Positions 1 to 7,068 of a DNA stretch of 56,267 nucleotides are shown in pieces. The notes under the pieces were generated by a model that did not search any database, was not told the origin of the DNA, and was given only the letters and a program-made list of their open reading frames with translations. This DNA is from Actinomycetes bacterium. Its GTDB lineage: Bacteria; Actinomycetota; Acidimicrobiia; Acidimicrobiales; JAJYXR01. The position numbers were made by a program, and so were the translations under genes. Position 1 is the stretch's first letter. Every line of letters begins with the position of its first letter. The stretch spans positions 1 to 56,267 of the forward strand of contig JAJYXW010000029.1 in the NCBI GenBank assembly GCA_021801525.1, read 5' to 3'.

Positions 1-18
1 GTTCATCCAGACGAGCAG

Positions 19-103
19 GGCAAGGCGGAGGAGGAAGGGCAGGCTGGAGTGCCTGTCCGACGACGACAACGCCGCAATGCGAAGTCTGGGGGACGGCAAG
101 CCC
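19..103. repeat. Dispersed structured repeat, copy A
   Basis: This stretch aligns over its whole length with 10317-10400. Shared blocks are GGCAAGGC at the left, GAGGA.GAAGG, a central hairpin, GACGA.AACGCCGC, TCTGG and AAGCCC at the right. The hairpin here pairs 39-44 (GCAGGC) with 51-56 (GCCTGT). In the other copy four of the six pairs differ but still pair. No open frame with good coding character crosses it. It lies upstream of the response regulator promoter. Confidence 0.6.
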
Positions 104-110
104 GGCATCC

Positions 111-128
111 CTATCCGCTGAGCCTCTA
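111..128. repeat. 18-bp dispersed repeat, copy 1
   Basis: The 18 bases CCTATCCGCTGAGCCTCT recur exactly at 4147-4164, where a loosely similar G/C-rich stretch also precedes them. They directly follow structured repeat copy A, so they may be the right end of the same element. Confidence 0.5.
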
Positions 129-132
129 AGGT
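120..132 (+). promoter_or_regulatory. Putative -10 region upstream of response regulator
   Basis: GAGCCTCTAAGGT contains a TAAGGT box at 127-132. The identical 13 bases occur at 40785-40797 directly before another gene start, where the box sits 7 nt from a GTG. Transcription would begin near 139. A 34-codon open frame (146-250) would then be read first, ending in GTGA over the regulator start. Confidence 0.35.
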
Positions 133-246
133 TCTCCCAGGACCAATGACCCTGGCGGAGAGCCTTCTCGCGGGCAATGCTGTAACCGTGCGTACGCGAC
201 ATCCGGGCGAGGTCCACCGGAAGACCACCAGATGGGCATCCACCAG

Positions 247-900
247 GTGAGCATCAGGGTGTTCCTCCTCGACGACCACGAGATCGTACGCGAGGGCCTG
301 AGGATGCTGCTCGAGGCGGCCGGAGACATAGAGGTGGTGGGCGAGGCCTCCAACGCCGCCGAGGCGCTGAGGCGTGTGGGGGCGGCCGACCCCGACGTCG
401 CCGTTCTGGACGTGAGGCTCCCGGACGGAAGCGGCGTGGAGGTCTGCCGGGACATCCGCTCGGCGAGGCCGGAGATCGCCTGCATCATGCTCACGAGCTT
501 CGCTGACGACGAGGCCCTCGTCGCGGCGATCGTGGCCGGGGCGGCAGGCTACGTGCTCAAGCAGATCCGCGGCAACGACCTGGTGGAGGCGGTTCGCGAG
601 GCCGCTCGGGGCAAGTCCCTCATCGATCCCGGCCTGGCCGAGCGAGTGCGGCGGCGCCTGCGCTCCAGCCCAGCCGAAGACGAGCGCCTTGCCCGCCTCA
701 CCCCGCAGGAGCGCCGGATACTGGACCTCCTAGCGGAAGGGATGACCAACAGGCAGATAGGGGAGACCATGTACCTGGCTGAGAAGACGGTCAAGAACTA
801 CGTCTCGAACCTGCTCGCCAAGCTGGGCATGCAGCGGCGCACCGAGGCTGCCGTATACGCGACGCGCGTGGCCCAGCGATCGCCACGCCCGACGATCTGA
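247..900 (+). CDS. DevR/DosR-like NarL-family response regulator
   Basis: A two-component response regulator with an N-terminal receiver domain and a C-terminal LuxR-type helix-turn-helix. Counting from the alternative ATG at 232, the acidic pair is Asp14-Asp15, the phospho-acceptor is Asp60 in VLDVRLPDG, and the switch residues are Thr88 and Lys110. The DNA-binding helix region runs about 155-205 and contains AEKTVKNYVS and LLAKLGMQRRT, close to mycobacterial DevR (DosR), which controls the hypoxia/NO dormancy regulon. I chose GTG 247 because the protein then starts like DevR, and the GTG overlaps the TGA of an upstream 34-codon frame. No histidine kinase is visible here, but the window begins just upstream. 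The DevR resemblance is strong; the same regulon is only inference. Confidence 0.85.
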   Translation: MSIRVFLLDDHEIVREGLRMLLEAAGDIEVVGEASNAAEALRRVGAADPDVAVLDVRLPDGSGVEVCRDIRSARPEIACIMLTSFADDEALVAAIVAGAAGYVLKQIRGNDLVEAVREAARGKSLIDPGLAERVRRRLRSSPAEDERLARLTPQERRILDLLAEGMTNRQIGETMYLAEKTVKNYVSNLLAKLGMQRRTEAAVYATRVAQRSPRPTI

Positions 901-928
901 CCGCGAGAACCGCTCCGAACACCCCGCG

Positions 929-1306
929 TCACGTATCGTCGTGCGTGAACTTGCCCTCGGGCATCGTGGGAGCCGCCTGCGGTCCAGCGAACCCGCCCGG
1001 ACCCGGAGCGCCGGGCGCGCCGGGCGCGCCGGGCGCGCCGGATGTGCCGGATGTGCCCGGCGTCAAGTCGATCGGTCCCTCCTCGGCGGCAAAGGCGTCG
1101 AGTGCTCCAAGAGCGTCGAGAACCGCCTGATTCGCCCCACCCCGCCTCTGCTCAGCGTAGACAGCCGCCCCGAGATCGCGGAGCAGCGCGTCGGTGTGGC
1201 GCTTGGACTGCATCTGGTCGAGCTTCGCCTGGCCCTGGGCCATCCCCTGCTGCGCCTTGGTCATGGCCTGCTCGGCCTGGGCCTTCACCTTGTCGAGTAG
1301 TCCCAC
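929..1306 (-). CDS. Small coiled-coil protein with Gly-Ala-Pro tail
   Basis: A 125-residue protein of unknown function. The first ~45 residues are rich in Lys, Gln and Ala with heptad-like spacing (GLLDKVKAQAEQAMTKAQQG) and probably form a coiled coil. The middle is helical, followed by a low-complexity GAP/GTS tail encoded by a 9-bp tandem array. The start is GTG 1306 because a near-ideal AAGGAGG site lies just upstream; longer readings run into a non-coding 15-bp repeat. It converges on the response regulator with only 28 nt between them. Similar short helical proteins are common in actinobacteria, but I cannot name a function. Confidence 0.75.
   Translation of the reverse strand: MGLLDKVKAQAEQAMTKAQQGMAQGQAKLDQMQSKRHTDALLRDLGAAVYAEQRRGGANQAVLDALGALDAFAAEEGPIDLTPGTSGTSGAPGAPGAPGAPGPGGFAGPQAAPTMPEGKFTHDDT
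1008..1061. repeat. 9-bp tandem array inside the coiled-coil protein gene
   Basis: Three perfect GCGCCGGGC units (1008-1034) continue as degenerate copies to about 1061. On the minus strand they encode repeated Gly-Ala-Pro and Gly-Thr-Ser. The unit length keeps the reading frame. Confidence 0.8.
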
Positions 1307-1333
1307 CTCGATACCTCCTTGCTCGTCTCGACC

Positions 1334-1378
1334 AAATCCTCGGTTGGCAAATCCTCGGTTGGCATTTCCTCGGTTGGC
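1334..1378. repeat. 15-bp x 3 non-coding tandem repeat
   Basis: Two exact copies of AAATCCTCGGTTGGC and a third differing at two bases lie between the ribosome binding site of the coiled-coil gene and the stop of the membrane protein gene. Confidence 0.85.
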
Positions 1379-1394
1379 ATGAACAAAGTGCGCC

Positions 1395-1841
1395 TCAAGC
1401 GTCGGGCGGGGCTCCTTCCGGCTCGCCGAGCGCACGCAGGGCGCCGCCAAGCACCACAGCCGAGAGCACGATACCTCCCCAGCACCCGGCGGACAGGTAG
1501 CTCGGGTGAAGGTGCAGGAGGAACTTCAGCACGACGAAGCCGGCCGCCACGCTGGCGGCTGCCACGCGCGCCTGGGGCCAGGTTATCGGCAGAACAGGCA
1601 GCTCGACCCGCGTGAGCTTCGCGAGGATCACATGGGCCGCGATCCCAGCGGCGAGAAGGAACGCGAGCACGCCGAGGAAGCTGTCGGGTGCCCCGACGCC
1701 CGTGTCGCTCGCCGACACGAAGCCAAGGCTGATGCTCCACCACGGCAGAACCAGCAGGTCCAAGGCAAGCAACACGCTTCCGACCCCGACGATCCAGTCA
1801 GCCCGGGTCAGCTTGTCGATCCCTACGCCATCAGTTCCCAT
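1395..1841 (-). CDS. Small polytopic membrane protein, unknown function
   Basis: A 148-residue protein with a short polar N-terminus and about four hydrophobic segments: roughly residues 17-37, 52-72, 83-103 and 113-133. A Trp-Trp pair sits at the end of the first segment. The start ATG 1841 is chosen because GGAGG lies just upstream; the open frame continues further but without membrane character. It precedes the coiled-coil gene on the same strand with 88 nt between them, so the two may be co-transcribed. I do not recognise the family. It resembles the many four-helix inner-membrane proteins of actinobacteria, and no catalytic motif is visible. Confidence 0.7.
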   Translation of the reverse strand: MGTDGVGIDKLTRADWIVGVGSVLLALDLLVLPWWSISLGFVSASDTGVGAPDSFLGVLAFLLAAGIAAHVILAKLTRVELPVLPITWPQARVAAASVAAGFVVLKFLLHLHPSYLSAGCWGGIVLSAVVLGGALRALGEPEGAPPDA

Positions 1842-2120
1842 TTTCAACCTCCGCCGGCTGGCTCTATCTGGGCCGGTGCTCTGACGGGAGCGCCCAATGG
1901 AGCACCCGCTCTGCACCGGGTGAATGGTATCGAAGTCCGTGCCTCCACGCATCGGGAAGCTGCCCTATTGCTACATTGCTACTAGGTCGTGGCGCGCTGC
2001 ACCATGCTTTAGGGTGCTCGTGAAGCCCTTCAGGGTGGTCGTGAAGGGGGTGGATGCGGCGCCGGGCGGGGCGCCCGGCCGCGCCGTCACGAGCGCCCCC
2101 TGGCCTGAACTTGCGACGGT

Positions 2121-2133
2121 TAGGCTGGCCGGA
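2121..2133 (+). promoter_or_regulatory. TAGGCT -10 box, leaderless start of deacetylase gene
   Basis: TAGGCT (2121-2126) is followed by six bases and then ATG 2133. This spacing predicts that transcription starts on or next to the A of the start codon. No Shine-Dalgarno sequence lies in between. The 1842-2132 interval otherwise holds only degenerate short repeats (ATTGCTAC twice near 1970-1981). Confidence 0.5.
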
Positions 2134-2972
2134 TGGGAGGTAGCGGGCAGGGTAGGCAGGTCGGAGCCACCAGCACTGGTGGCCCCGGAGGACAGACCGA
2201 TCAGATCGAGCACCGCGGCCGGGGCGTCCGGTTGCTCGGCGCCGCTGGCGCCTCAGCTGCTGCGTTCCACCTGCTTCCTAGCGCGTTGGCTCTGGGCACC
2301 TGGACTTCACTGCGGCGTGCGCCGGGGGGACTCTGCCATTGGCGATTGGCGCGCGCCGAGAGCGGATCGGACGGCGAGAGGGGTCGCTCCATTGCCCTGA
2401 CGTTCGACGACGGGCCCTCCGAGGACTCCACTCCCCACATCCTCGACCGCCTGGATCGCCTGGGCCTGAGCGCAACCTTCTTCTGCCTCGGCTCGATGGT
2501 CGACTGCTCGCCCGAGCTCGTAGGCGAGATAGCAAGGCGCGGTCACAGCATCGCGACCCACGGATACAGCCACGAGCCTCACCTGCTCAGAAGCCCTCTA
2601 TGGGTAACACGCGACCTGGCAGCCGCCAAGGGCTCGATGGCTACAGCCGGTGCAGGCGTACGCTGGTTCAGGCCGCCCTACGGAGTCGTGAGCGGAACGA
2701 CGATCCTTGCATCTCGCCGTCTCGGCATGGGAATAGTGCTGTGGTCGGCTTGGGGACGCGAGTGGGCCGACCCGGAACCTCGGGCCGTCGCCGAGCGCAT
2801 ATGCCGCCGGCTCGAGCCCGGAGCGATAGTGCTGCTCCACGACGCGGACTCGACCAGCCCGCCAGGCACGTGGAAGGTGACCTTCGAAGCCCTGGGCCAC
2901 ATAGCCGACGAGATCCACGCACGGGGCCTCGAGACGGTGAGCGTAGACGCGCTGGCGGATTCTCCGGCGTGA
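2133..2972 (+). CDS. Polysaccharide deacetylase (NodB homology, CE4)
   Basis: A 279-residue carbohydrate esterase family 4 protein, expected to remove N- or O-acetyl groups from cell-surface polysaccharide or peptidoglycan. The polar N-terminus is followed by a hydrophobic segment at about 34-56 (membrane anchor or signal). The NodB domain spans about 85-275 with motif 1 TFDDGP (90-95), the zinc motif THGYSH (His143, His147), motif 3 RPPYG (180-184) and LLHDAD near 233. The gene appears leaderless and overlaps the next glycosyltransferase by GTGA. The pair therefore probably works on the same envelope glycan or glycolipid. The family is clear; the substrate is not determinable. Confidence 0.9.
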   Translation: MGGSGQGRQVGATSTGGPGGQTDQIEHRGRGVRLLGAAGASAAAFHLLPSALALGTWTSLRRAPGGLCHWRLARAESGSDGERGRSIALTFDDGPSEDSTPHILDRLDRLGLSATFFCLGSMVDCSPELVGEIARRGHSIATHGYSHEPHLLRSPLWVTRDLAAAKGSMATAGAGVRWFRPPYGVVSGTTILASRRLGMGIVLWSAWGREWADPEPRAVAERICRRLEPGAIVLLHDADSTSPPGTWKVTFEALGHIADEIHARGLETVSVDALADSPA

Positions 2973-4081
2973 CCCGGGCGCTCCTCTTAAGCGGCTCCAT
3001 CGGACATGGGCACGACTCCGTGGCCGACGCGTGCGTCGAGGCGCTCGGCGCCGCCGGAGTCGAGGTCCGCGTCCGGGACTGCATGAAGCTCCTCGGCACG
3101 CTGCGCCGCTCCTTCGGAGTCCACGCCTACAGGCGCATCCTGTCCTTCCCGGGCGTATTCGACGCGTTCCACTTCGCGCAGCTCCGCGACGGCGGGCGCT
3201 TAGCCGATCGTGCCGACCACGCAGCTTCGCGCGTGCTGGCCGAGCGCCTGGCCCAAGACCTCGCATGGGTTGGCGACGGCATGGTGATCTCGGTGTTCGC
3301 CACCGGAGCCGGTGCAGCCGCGCTCGCCAAGTCGAAGGGCTTGCCTGCACGGTCGATCGCCATGGTGACCGACGCGACGGCGCACCGCCTCTGGGTGCAC
3401 GAGGAGACCGACTTGTTCCTCGTGGGCTCGCATCTGACGGCAACGACCGTCCGCCAGCACAGGCCGCTGGCCCCTATAGCCATCCTCCCCCCTGCGGTGC
3501 GCTCGGGCTTCTACCGCGCGCCGTCCCGGGAAGACGCTCGGCGCGCCCTCGGCCTTCCCGAAAGCGCCCAGGTGGCCCTTCTCATGACCAGCGGGTGGGG
3601 AATCGGCCCCCTGGTCGAGTCTGCCTCCGAGCTCACCCGCGAGGGGTGGTGGGTGCTAGGCGTGGCAGGGTCGAACCGACGGGTCGAGCGCCGCCTGTGG
3701 CGCCTCGCACGTACCCTGCACCAGGACCCGAGTGCCAAGGGGGGCCTCGTGCCCTTCGGATTCACCCGGCGCGTCCCCGAGCTGATGGCAGCCTGCGACG
3801 TCGTGATCACCTCGTCGGGGCAGGCCTGCCACGAGGCGAGGGTCGTAGGAAGGCCCATGGTGCTCCTCGACATCGTCCCGGGCCACGGGAGGGAGAACAT
3901 GCTCCACGAGCTCGAGCAGGGGGGAGCCATGGCCTGCCTCGGCAACGCCCGCTCGGTCGCCGCTGCCGCCGACGCCTCGCTCGCGCTGCCCGGCGATGCC
4001 GAACCGTGGCCGCTGAGCACGGCAGCAGAGTGGTCGGAGCGCTTCGCAGCTTCCCTCGCCGAAGCCGGGGTGGAGCTCTGA
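2969..4081 (+). CDS. MGDG-synthase-like (GT28-type) glycosyltransferase
   Basis: A 370-residue GT-B glycosyltransferase. Its start resembles monogalactosyldiacylglycerol synthase and diacylglycerol glucosyltransferases: a Gly-rich loop SIGHGHDSVADA that receives lipid acceptors, then ALGAAGVEVRVRDC. The C-terminal half holds the nucleotide-sugar site, including SSGQACHEARVVGRPMVLLD and the following GHGREN. It probably glycosylates a diacylglycerol or other membrane lipid at the inner leaflet. GTG 2969 overlaps the stop of the deacetylase (GTGA), so translation is probably coupled. No N-terminal signal is seen, as expected for these peripheral enzymes. The sugar donor and lipid acceptor are unknown. 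Confidence 0.8.
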   Translation: MTRALLLSGSIGHGHDSVADACVEALGAAGVEVRVRDCMKLLGTLRRSFGVHAYRRILSFPGVFDAFHFAQLRDGGRLADRADHAASRVLAERLAQDLAWVGDGMVISVFATGAGAAALAKSKGLPARSIAMVTDATAHRLWVHEETDLFLVGSHLTATTVRQHRPLAPIAILPPAVRSGFYRAPSREDARRALGLPESAQVALLMTSGWGIGPLVESASELTREGWWVLGVAGSNRRVERRLWRLARTLHQDPSAKGGLVPFGFTRRVPELMAACDVVITSSGQACHEARVVGRPMVLLDIVPGHGRENMLHELEQGGAMACLGNARSVAAAADASLALPGDAEPWPLSTAAEWSERFAASLAEAGVEL

Positions 4082-4146
4082 GCGCGCCCTCACAGCTCTC
4101 CTCAGAAGCCGCGGTTCTCTGCCTGGGGCGCGACGGGCCCGCCGCG

Positions 4147-4164
4147 CCTATCCGCTGAGCCTCT
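4147..4164. repeat. 18-bp dispersed repeat, copy 2
   Basis: An exact match to 111-128, lying in the 105-nt gap between two convergent genes, preceded by a G/C-rich stretch loosely similar to the tail of structured repeat copy A. Confidence 0.5.
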
Positions 4165-4186
4165 CAGCCGAGTCTGCCGAGCAGCA

Positions 4187-6784
4187 TCATCCAGCTGTGT
4201 AGTAACCCACCACGTCCACGAGCACGTTGGTGGAGCCGGCCTGGTTGTAGACGCTCATCGACCCGTTGGATGCGAGCCCCGTGAGAACGAGGTTCGCCAC
4301 GGTGTCGCCCGGCGGCCAGTTGAGGTCGGATGTCGCCGGGCGCGGAACCGATCCGCCGGGCCACACGGTCAGGTAGCCGCCCGAGGTCGGCCCGACGACG
4401 GTGACGTTGGCCACCACCGCTGCCACACCGCTCGACGGGAGCCCAGCGACCCCGGCAACCTGGACTACCAGGGTGGAGCCGCTCTGGAGAGTCTGACCGC
4501 CGCATTGTGCCGCGCCGCCACTCAGCCCGGAAGGGTTCCCCGGCCTGGTGTCGCATATCCTCGTGGGCACCACCGGCACGAACAGGTCACCCATAGTGGA
4601 GGACGTGGAGCTGGCTATCCACCCGCCGACGTCGACAATCACGTCGAGCGACGACGAAGAGCCGTTGTAGAGGGAGATCTGGCCGGTGGAGGAAACGGGA
4701 ACGACCACCCGGTTCGGCACAGTCTCGCCAGGCGACCAGTTGAGGTTCGACACCGTGGCGCGGGGTTGGCCTTCGGGCCAGACGCTCAGGTAGCCGCCCG
4801 CAGCGTCACCGGTCACTGTGACGTTCAGCACCACTGCAGCCACTCCGGACGCCGGGACACCGCCCACGCCGGTCACAGTCACGTTGGCGGTCGCTTGCGC
4901 CGCGAGCGGCCCGACACCGGCATTCGCTGCCGGAAGGTTCTCGCCCGCGCAGTAAGACGGGGCCGGGCTCGCGGCGCAGCGGGTGTCGACCAAGCGGGCC
5001 GGAGTGATCGGGTTGTACGTCCCTGCAACGCTTGGCGTGCTCGAAGCAGCGCTGTAGTAACCCTCGACGTCGACAGTCAAGTTGGTCGTGCCGCCGGACC
5101 CGTTGTAGATGGAGACCTGGCCCGACGATGGGACGGCCACGGTCACCAGGTTGGGGATCGCCCCTTGGAAGTTGGAGGACTGCCAGTTGAGTATGGAGGT
5201 GGTCGGTCGAGCGCTCCCGGCCGGGAACACGCTCAGGTACCCGCCAGGCGCGCTAGACCCTGCATAGGTGACGTTCAGCACAACGGCCGTCACCCCGGTC
5301 GCGGGAACGTTGCCCACGCCGGTGACGGTCACGTTCTCGGTCGAAAGGGCTGCCAGCGGTCCCACCCCGGCGTTCGCCGCCGGAAGGTTCTCGCCCGCGC
5401 AGTAGGACGGGGCCGGGCTCGCGACACAGCGGGTGTCGACCAGGCGGGCAGGGGTGAGCGGCGTGTAGGAGCTCGGGGTGGCAGGGGGCGGGGTGGACAC
5501 CGTTCCCTCGTTGGTGGTCGCGTCCATGAACACGGAGCCGTTCTGGCCCGGGAAGCTGCCGCTGGCCGGCATGGGAGGCATCCCCCCCGCTGCAAAGCAA
5601 TCGGCCGTGGTCGGGCACGCAAGGCCGGACACCGGCGGAGGGGGCTGGGTTGTGGACGAAGCAGGGGCGGGCAACGACTGGCTGCCCCAACTCGTCCCGC
5701 CATCGACCGTGGCACTTGCAGCCTGGGTGTTGTTGGCTGCCACGCATTCGGAAGTGGTCGGGCAGGCGATCACGGCGTTCTCGGCCTGCGGGCTACCGCT
5801 GGTCGGGCTCCAGGTACTGCCCCCGTCGGTAGTCACGAGAACCGCAGACGAGGATGCGGAAGGAACCCCCGCTGCGTAGCACGTGGAAGCGCTCGGGCAG
5901 GCGACCGACGCGAGCATCGACTCAGAAGTGGCCTGTTGGGCGGCCCAGGTGGATCCCCCATCGGAGGTGGTGAGTATCTCCGCCACCTGGGTGGTCCCGC
6001 TGCCCGGGTATGCCACCATGCTGTTGTCGCCCACCGCTACGCAGGCAGCGGTGCTCGTGCAGGCTACCGAGTTGACGCCTATGCCCGAAGCCGCGCTCGG
6101 CGCGGGCTCGGCGCTCCAGGTGGATCCCCCATCGGAGGTGGAGTAGATGGCCGGGGACTCGCTCATCGTCCCTGTGCTGGACGGTGCCAACACAAAACCC
6201 ACCGCGACGCAGGCGGTCGCTGTGGCACACGAAATGCTCCTGAGCTGTACCTCGCTAGTGGACGAGGAGCTCGACGCGGGCAGGCTCTGGAGCGTCCACG
6301 ACTGGCCGGCGTCAGTGGAGACCGCTGCGATCGGCACCGGCATGGAGTTGGTACCCGTGGTGTTGCCGGCGGCGAAGCAGGTCGTGCTCGTCGGACAGGC
6401 CACTGCGGTTAGGGATGCACCCGAGGGAGCCGTGCCAGTAGCCCATGCCTGACCGCCGTTTGTGCTGAGCAGCACCTCGGCGCCGGTGATCATGACGCCA
6501 GAACCGCCTGAAGGAGCGGGAGCGTAGGTGCTCCCTACGGCCACACAGTCGGTGGCGCTGGGGCATGAGATGCCCTGGAGCATGTAGCCGCTCTGGCTCG
6601 GCGTCGTCGACGTAGGAGGCGGTATCGTCTGGGAGACCCAGGTAGCGGTCGGGGTCGCCGCGGATGCCGGCAACGACCCTGCCAGGGCGGCCAGTGGCGC
6701 GGTTACCAACAAGAGGGCCGCTGTGGCAAAGGCGACCCTCCCCGATGAGCGAAGGGCGCTTCGAGGCTGCTGGCGAGCGTGCAC
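4187..6784 (-). CDS. Secreted BNR/Asp-box propeller protein with three VDTR domains
   Basis: An 865-residue exported protein of unknown function. GTG 6784 is chosen because AGGAGG precedes it by 6 nt. It gives a signal peptide with Arg/Lys, a hydrophobic core (VAFATAALLLVTAPLAAL) and an Ala-x-Ala-like cut near residue 43. The first ~430 residues are about eight sialidase-type repeats, each with SCPxxxxCxAVG and TTSDGGSTW, predicting a beta-propeller. Three ~120-residue modules follow, each beginning PARLVDTR or PTRICDTR and ending near VDVxGYYxA. Two of these share a nearly identical Cys-containing loop. The repeats are protein-binding or glycan-binding scaffolds in other actinobacteria; no catalytic residues are visible. 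It is the first of three large propeller proteins here. Confidence 0.75.
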   Translation of the reverse strand: MHARQQPRSALRSSGRVAFATAALLLVTAPLAALAGSLPASAATPTATWVSQTIPPPTSTTPSQSGYMLQGISCPSATDCVAVGSTYAPAPSGGSGVMITGAEVLLSTNGGQAWATGTAPSGASLTAVACPTSTTCFAAGNTTGTNSMPVPIAAVSTDAGQSWTLQSLPASSSSSTSEVQLRSISCATATACVAVGFVLAPSSTGTMSESPAIYSTSDGGSTWSAEPAPSAASGIGVNSVACTSTAACVAVGDNSMVAYPGSGTTQVAEILTTSDGGSTWAAQQATSESMLASVACPSASTCYAAGVPSASSSAVLVTTDGGSTWSPTSGSPQAENAVIACPTTSECVAANNTQAASATVDGGTSWGSQSLPAPASSTTQPPPPVSGLACPTTADCFAAGGMPPMPASGSFPGQNGSVFMDATTNEGTVSTPPPATPSSYTPLTPARLVDTRCVASPAPSYCAGENLPAANAGVGPLAALSTENVTVTGVGNVPATGVTAVVLNVTYAGSSAPGGYLSVFPAGSARPTTSILNWQSSNFQGAIPNLVTVAVPSSGQVSIYNGSGGTTNLTVDVEGYYSAASSTPSVAGTYNPITPARLVDTRCAASPAPSYCAGENLPAANAGVGPLAAQATANVTVTGVGGVPASGVAAVVLNVTVTGDAAGGYLSVWPEGQPRATVSNLNWSPGETVPNRVVVPVSSTGQISLYNGSSSSLDVIVDVGGWIASSTSSTMGDLFVPVVPTRICDTRPGNPSGLSGGAAQCGGQTLQSGSTLVVQVAGVAGLPSSGVAAVVANVTVVGPTSGGYLTVWPGGSVPRPATSDLNWPPGDTVANLVLTGLASNGSMSVYNQAGSTNVLVDVVGYYTAG

Positions 6785-6798
6785 GGGTTTTCCTCCTG

Positions 6799-6933
6799 TC
6801 ATCGGCGCTCGCCAGGCGCCGCGTACTGGGAAAGTTCCCCGCTGGCTGGGCGGGTGCTCCAACTCGACCACCGGCAGGATGTGCCGGTTACCGCTGCAAC
6901 CACTTCCACCGCATCCATCACCGCATCCACCAC
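6799..6933 (-). CDS. Possible 44-residue leader ORF before the propeller gene
   Basis: A short minus-strand frame starts with consecutive GTG codons after GGAAG. It encodes VVDAVMDAVEVVAAV then a Trp/Ser-rich stretch. Its stop TGA lies 14 nt before the propeller gene start and abuts that gene's AGGAGG site. A TAGGCT box at 6971-6976 could drive it. The position suggests translational coupling, but composition gives little support and it may be spurious. Confidence 0.2.
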   Translation of the reverse strand: MVDAVMDAVEVVAAVTGTSCRWSSWSTRPASGELSQYAAPGERR

Positions 6934-7068
6934 TGCCTTCCGCAGGTCTCCGAGGAGCCCGTGTCGGCGCAGCCTACACTCCGCGCGCCCTGCGTGCACT
7001 TGCCGGCATGGGCGGTGAGCCCGGCATGCCTTCCGGCCGTTGCAGCCGAGTGAGCAGCAGTGAGCTCC

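Noticed and set aside
4505..6412. 635-codon plus-strand frame opposite the BNR propeller gene
   Set aside because: Mirror of a repeat-rich high-GC gene; Arg/Gly-rich with no domain.
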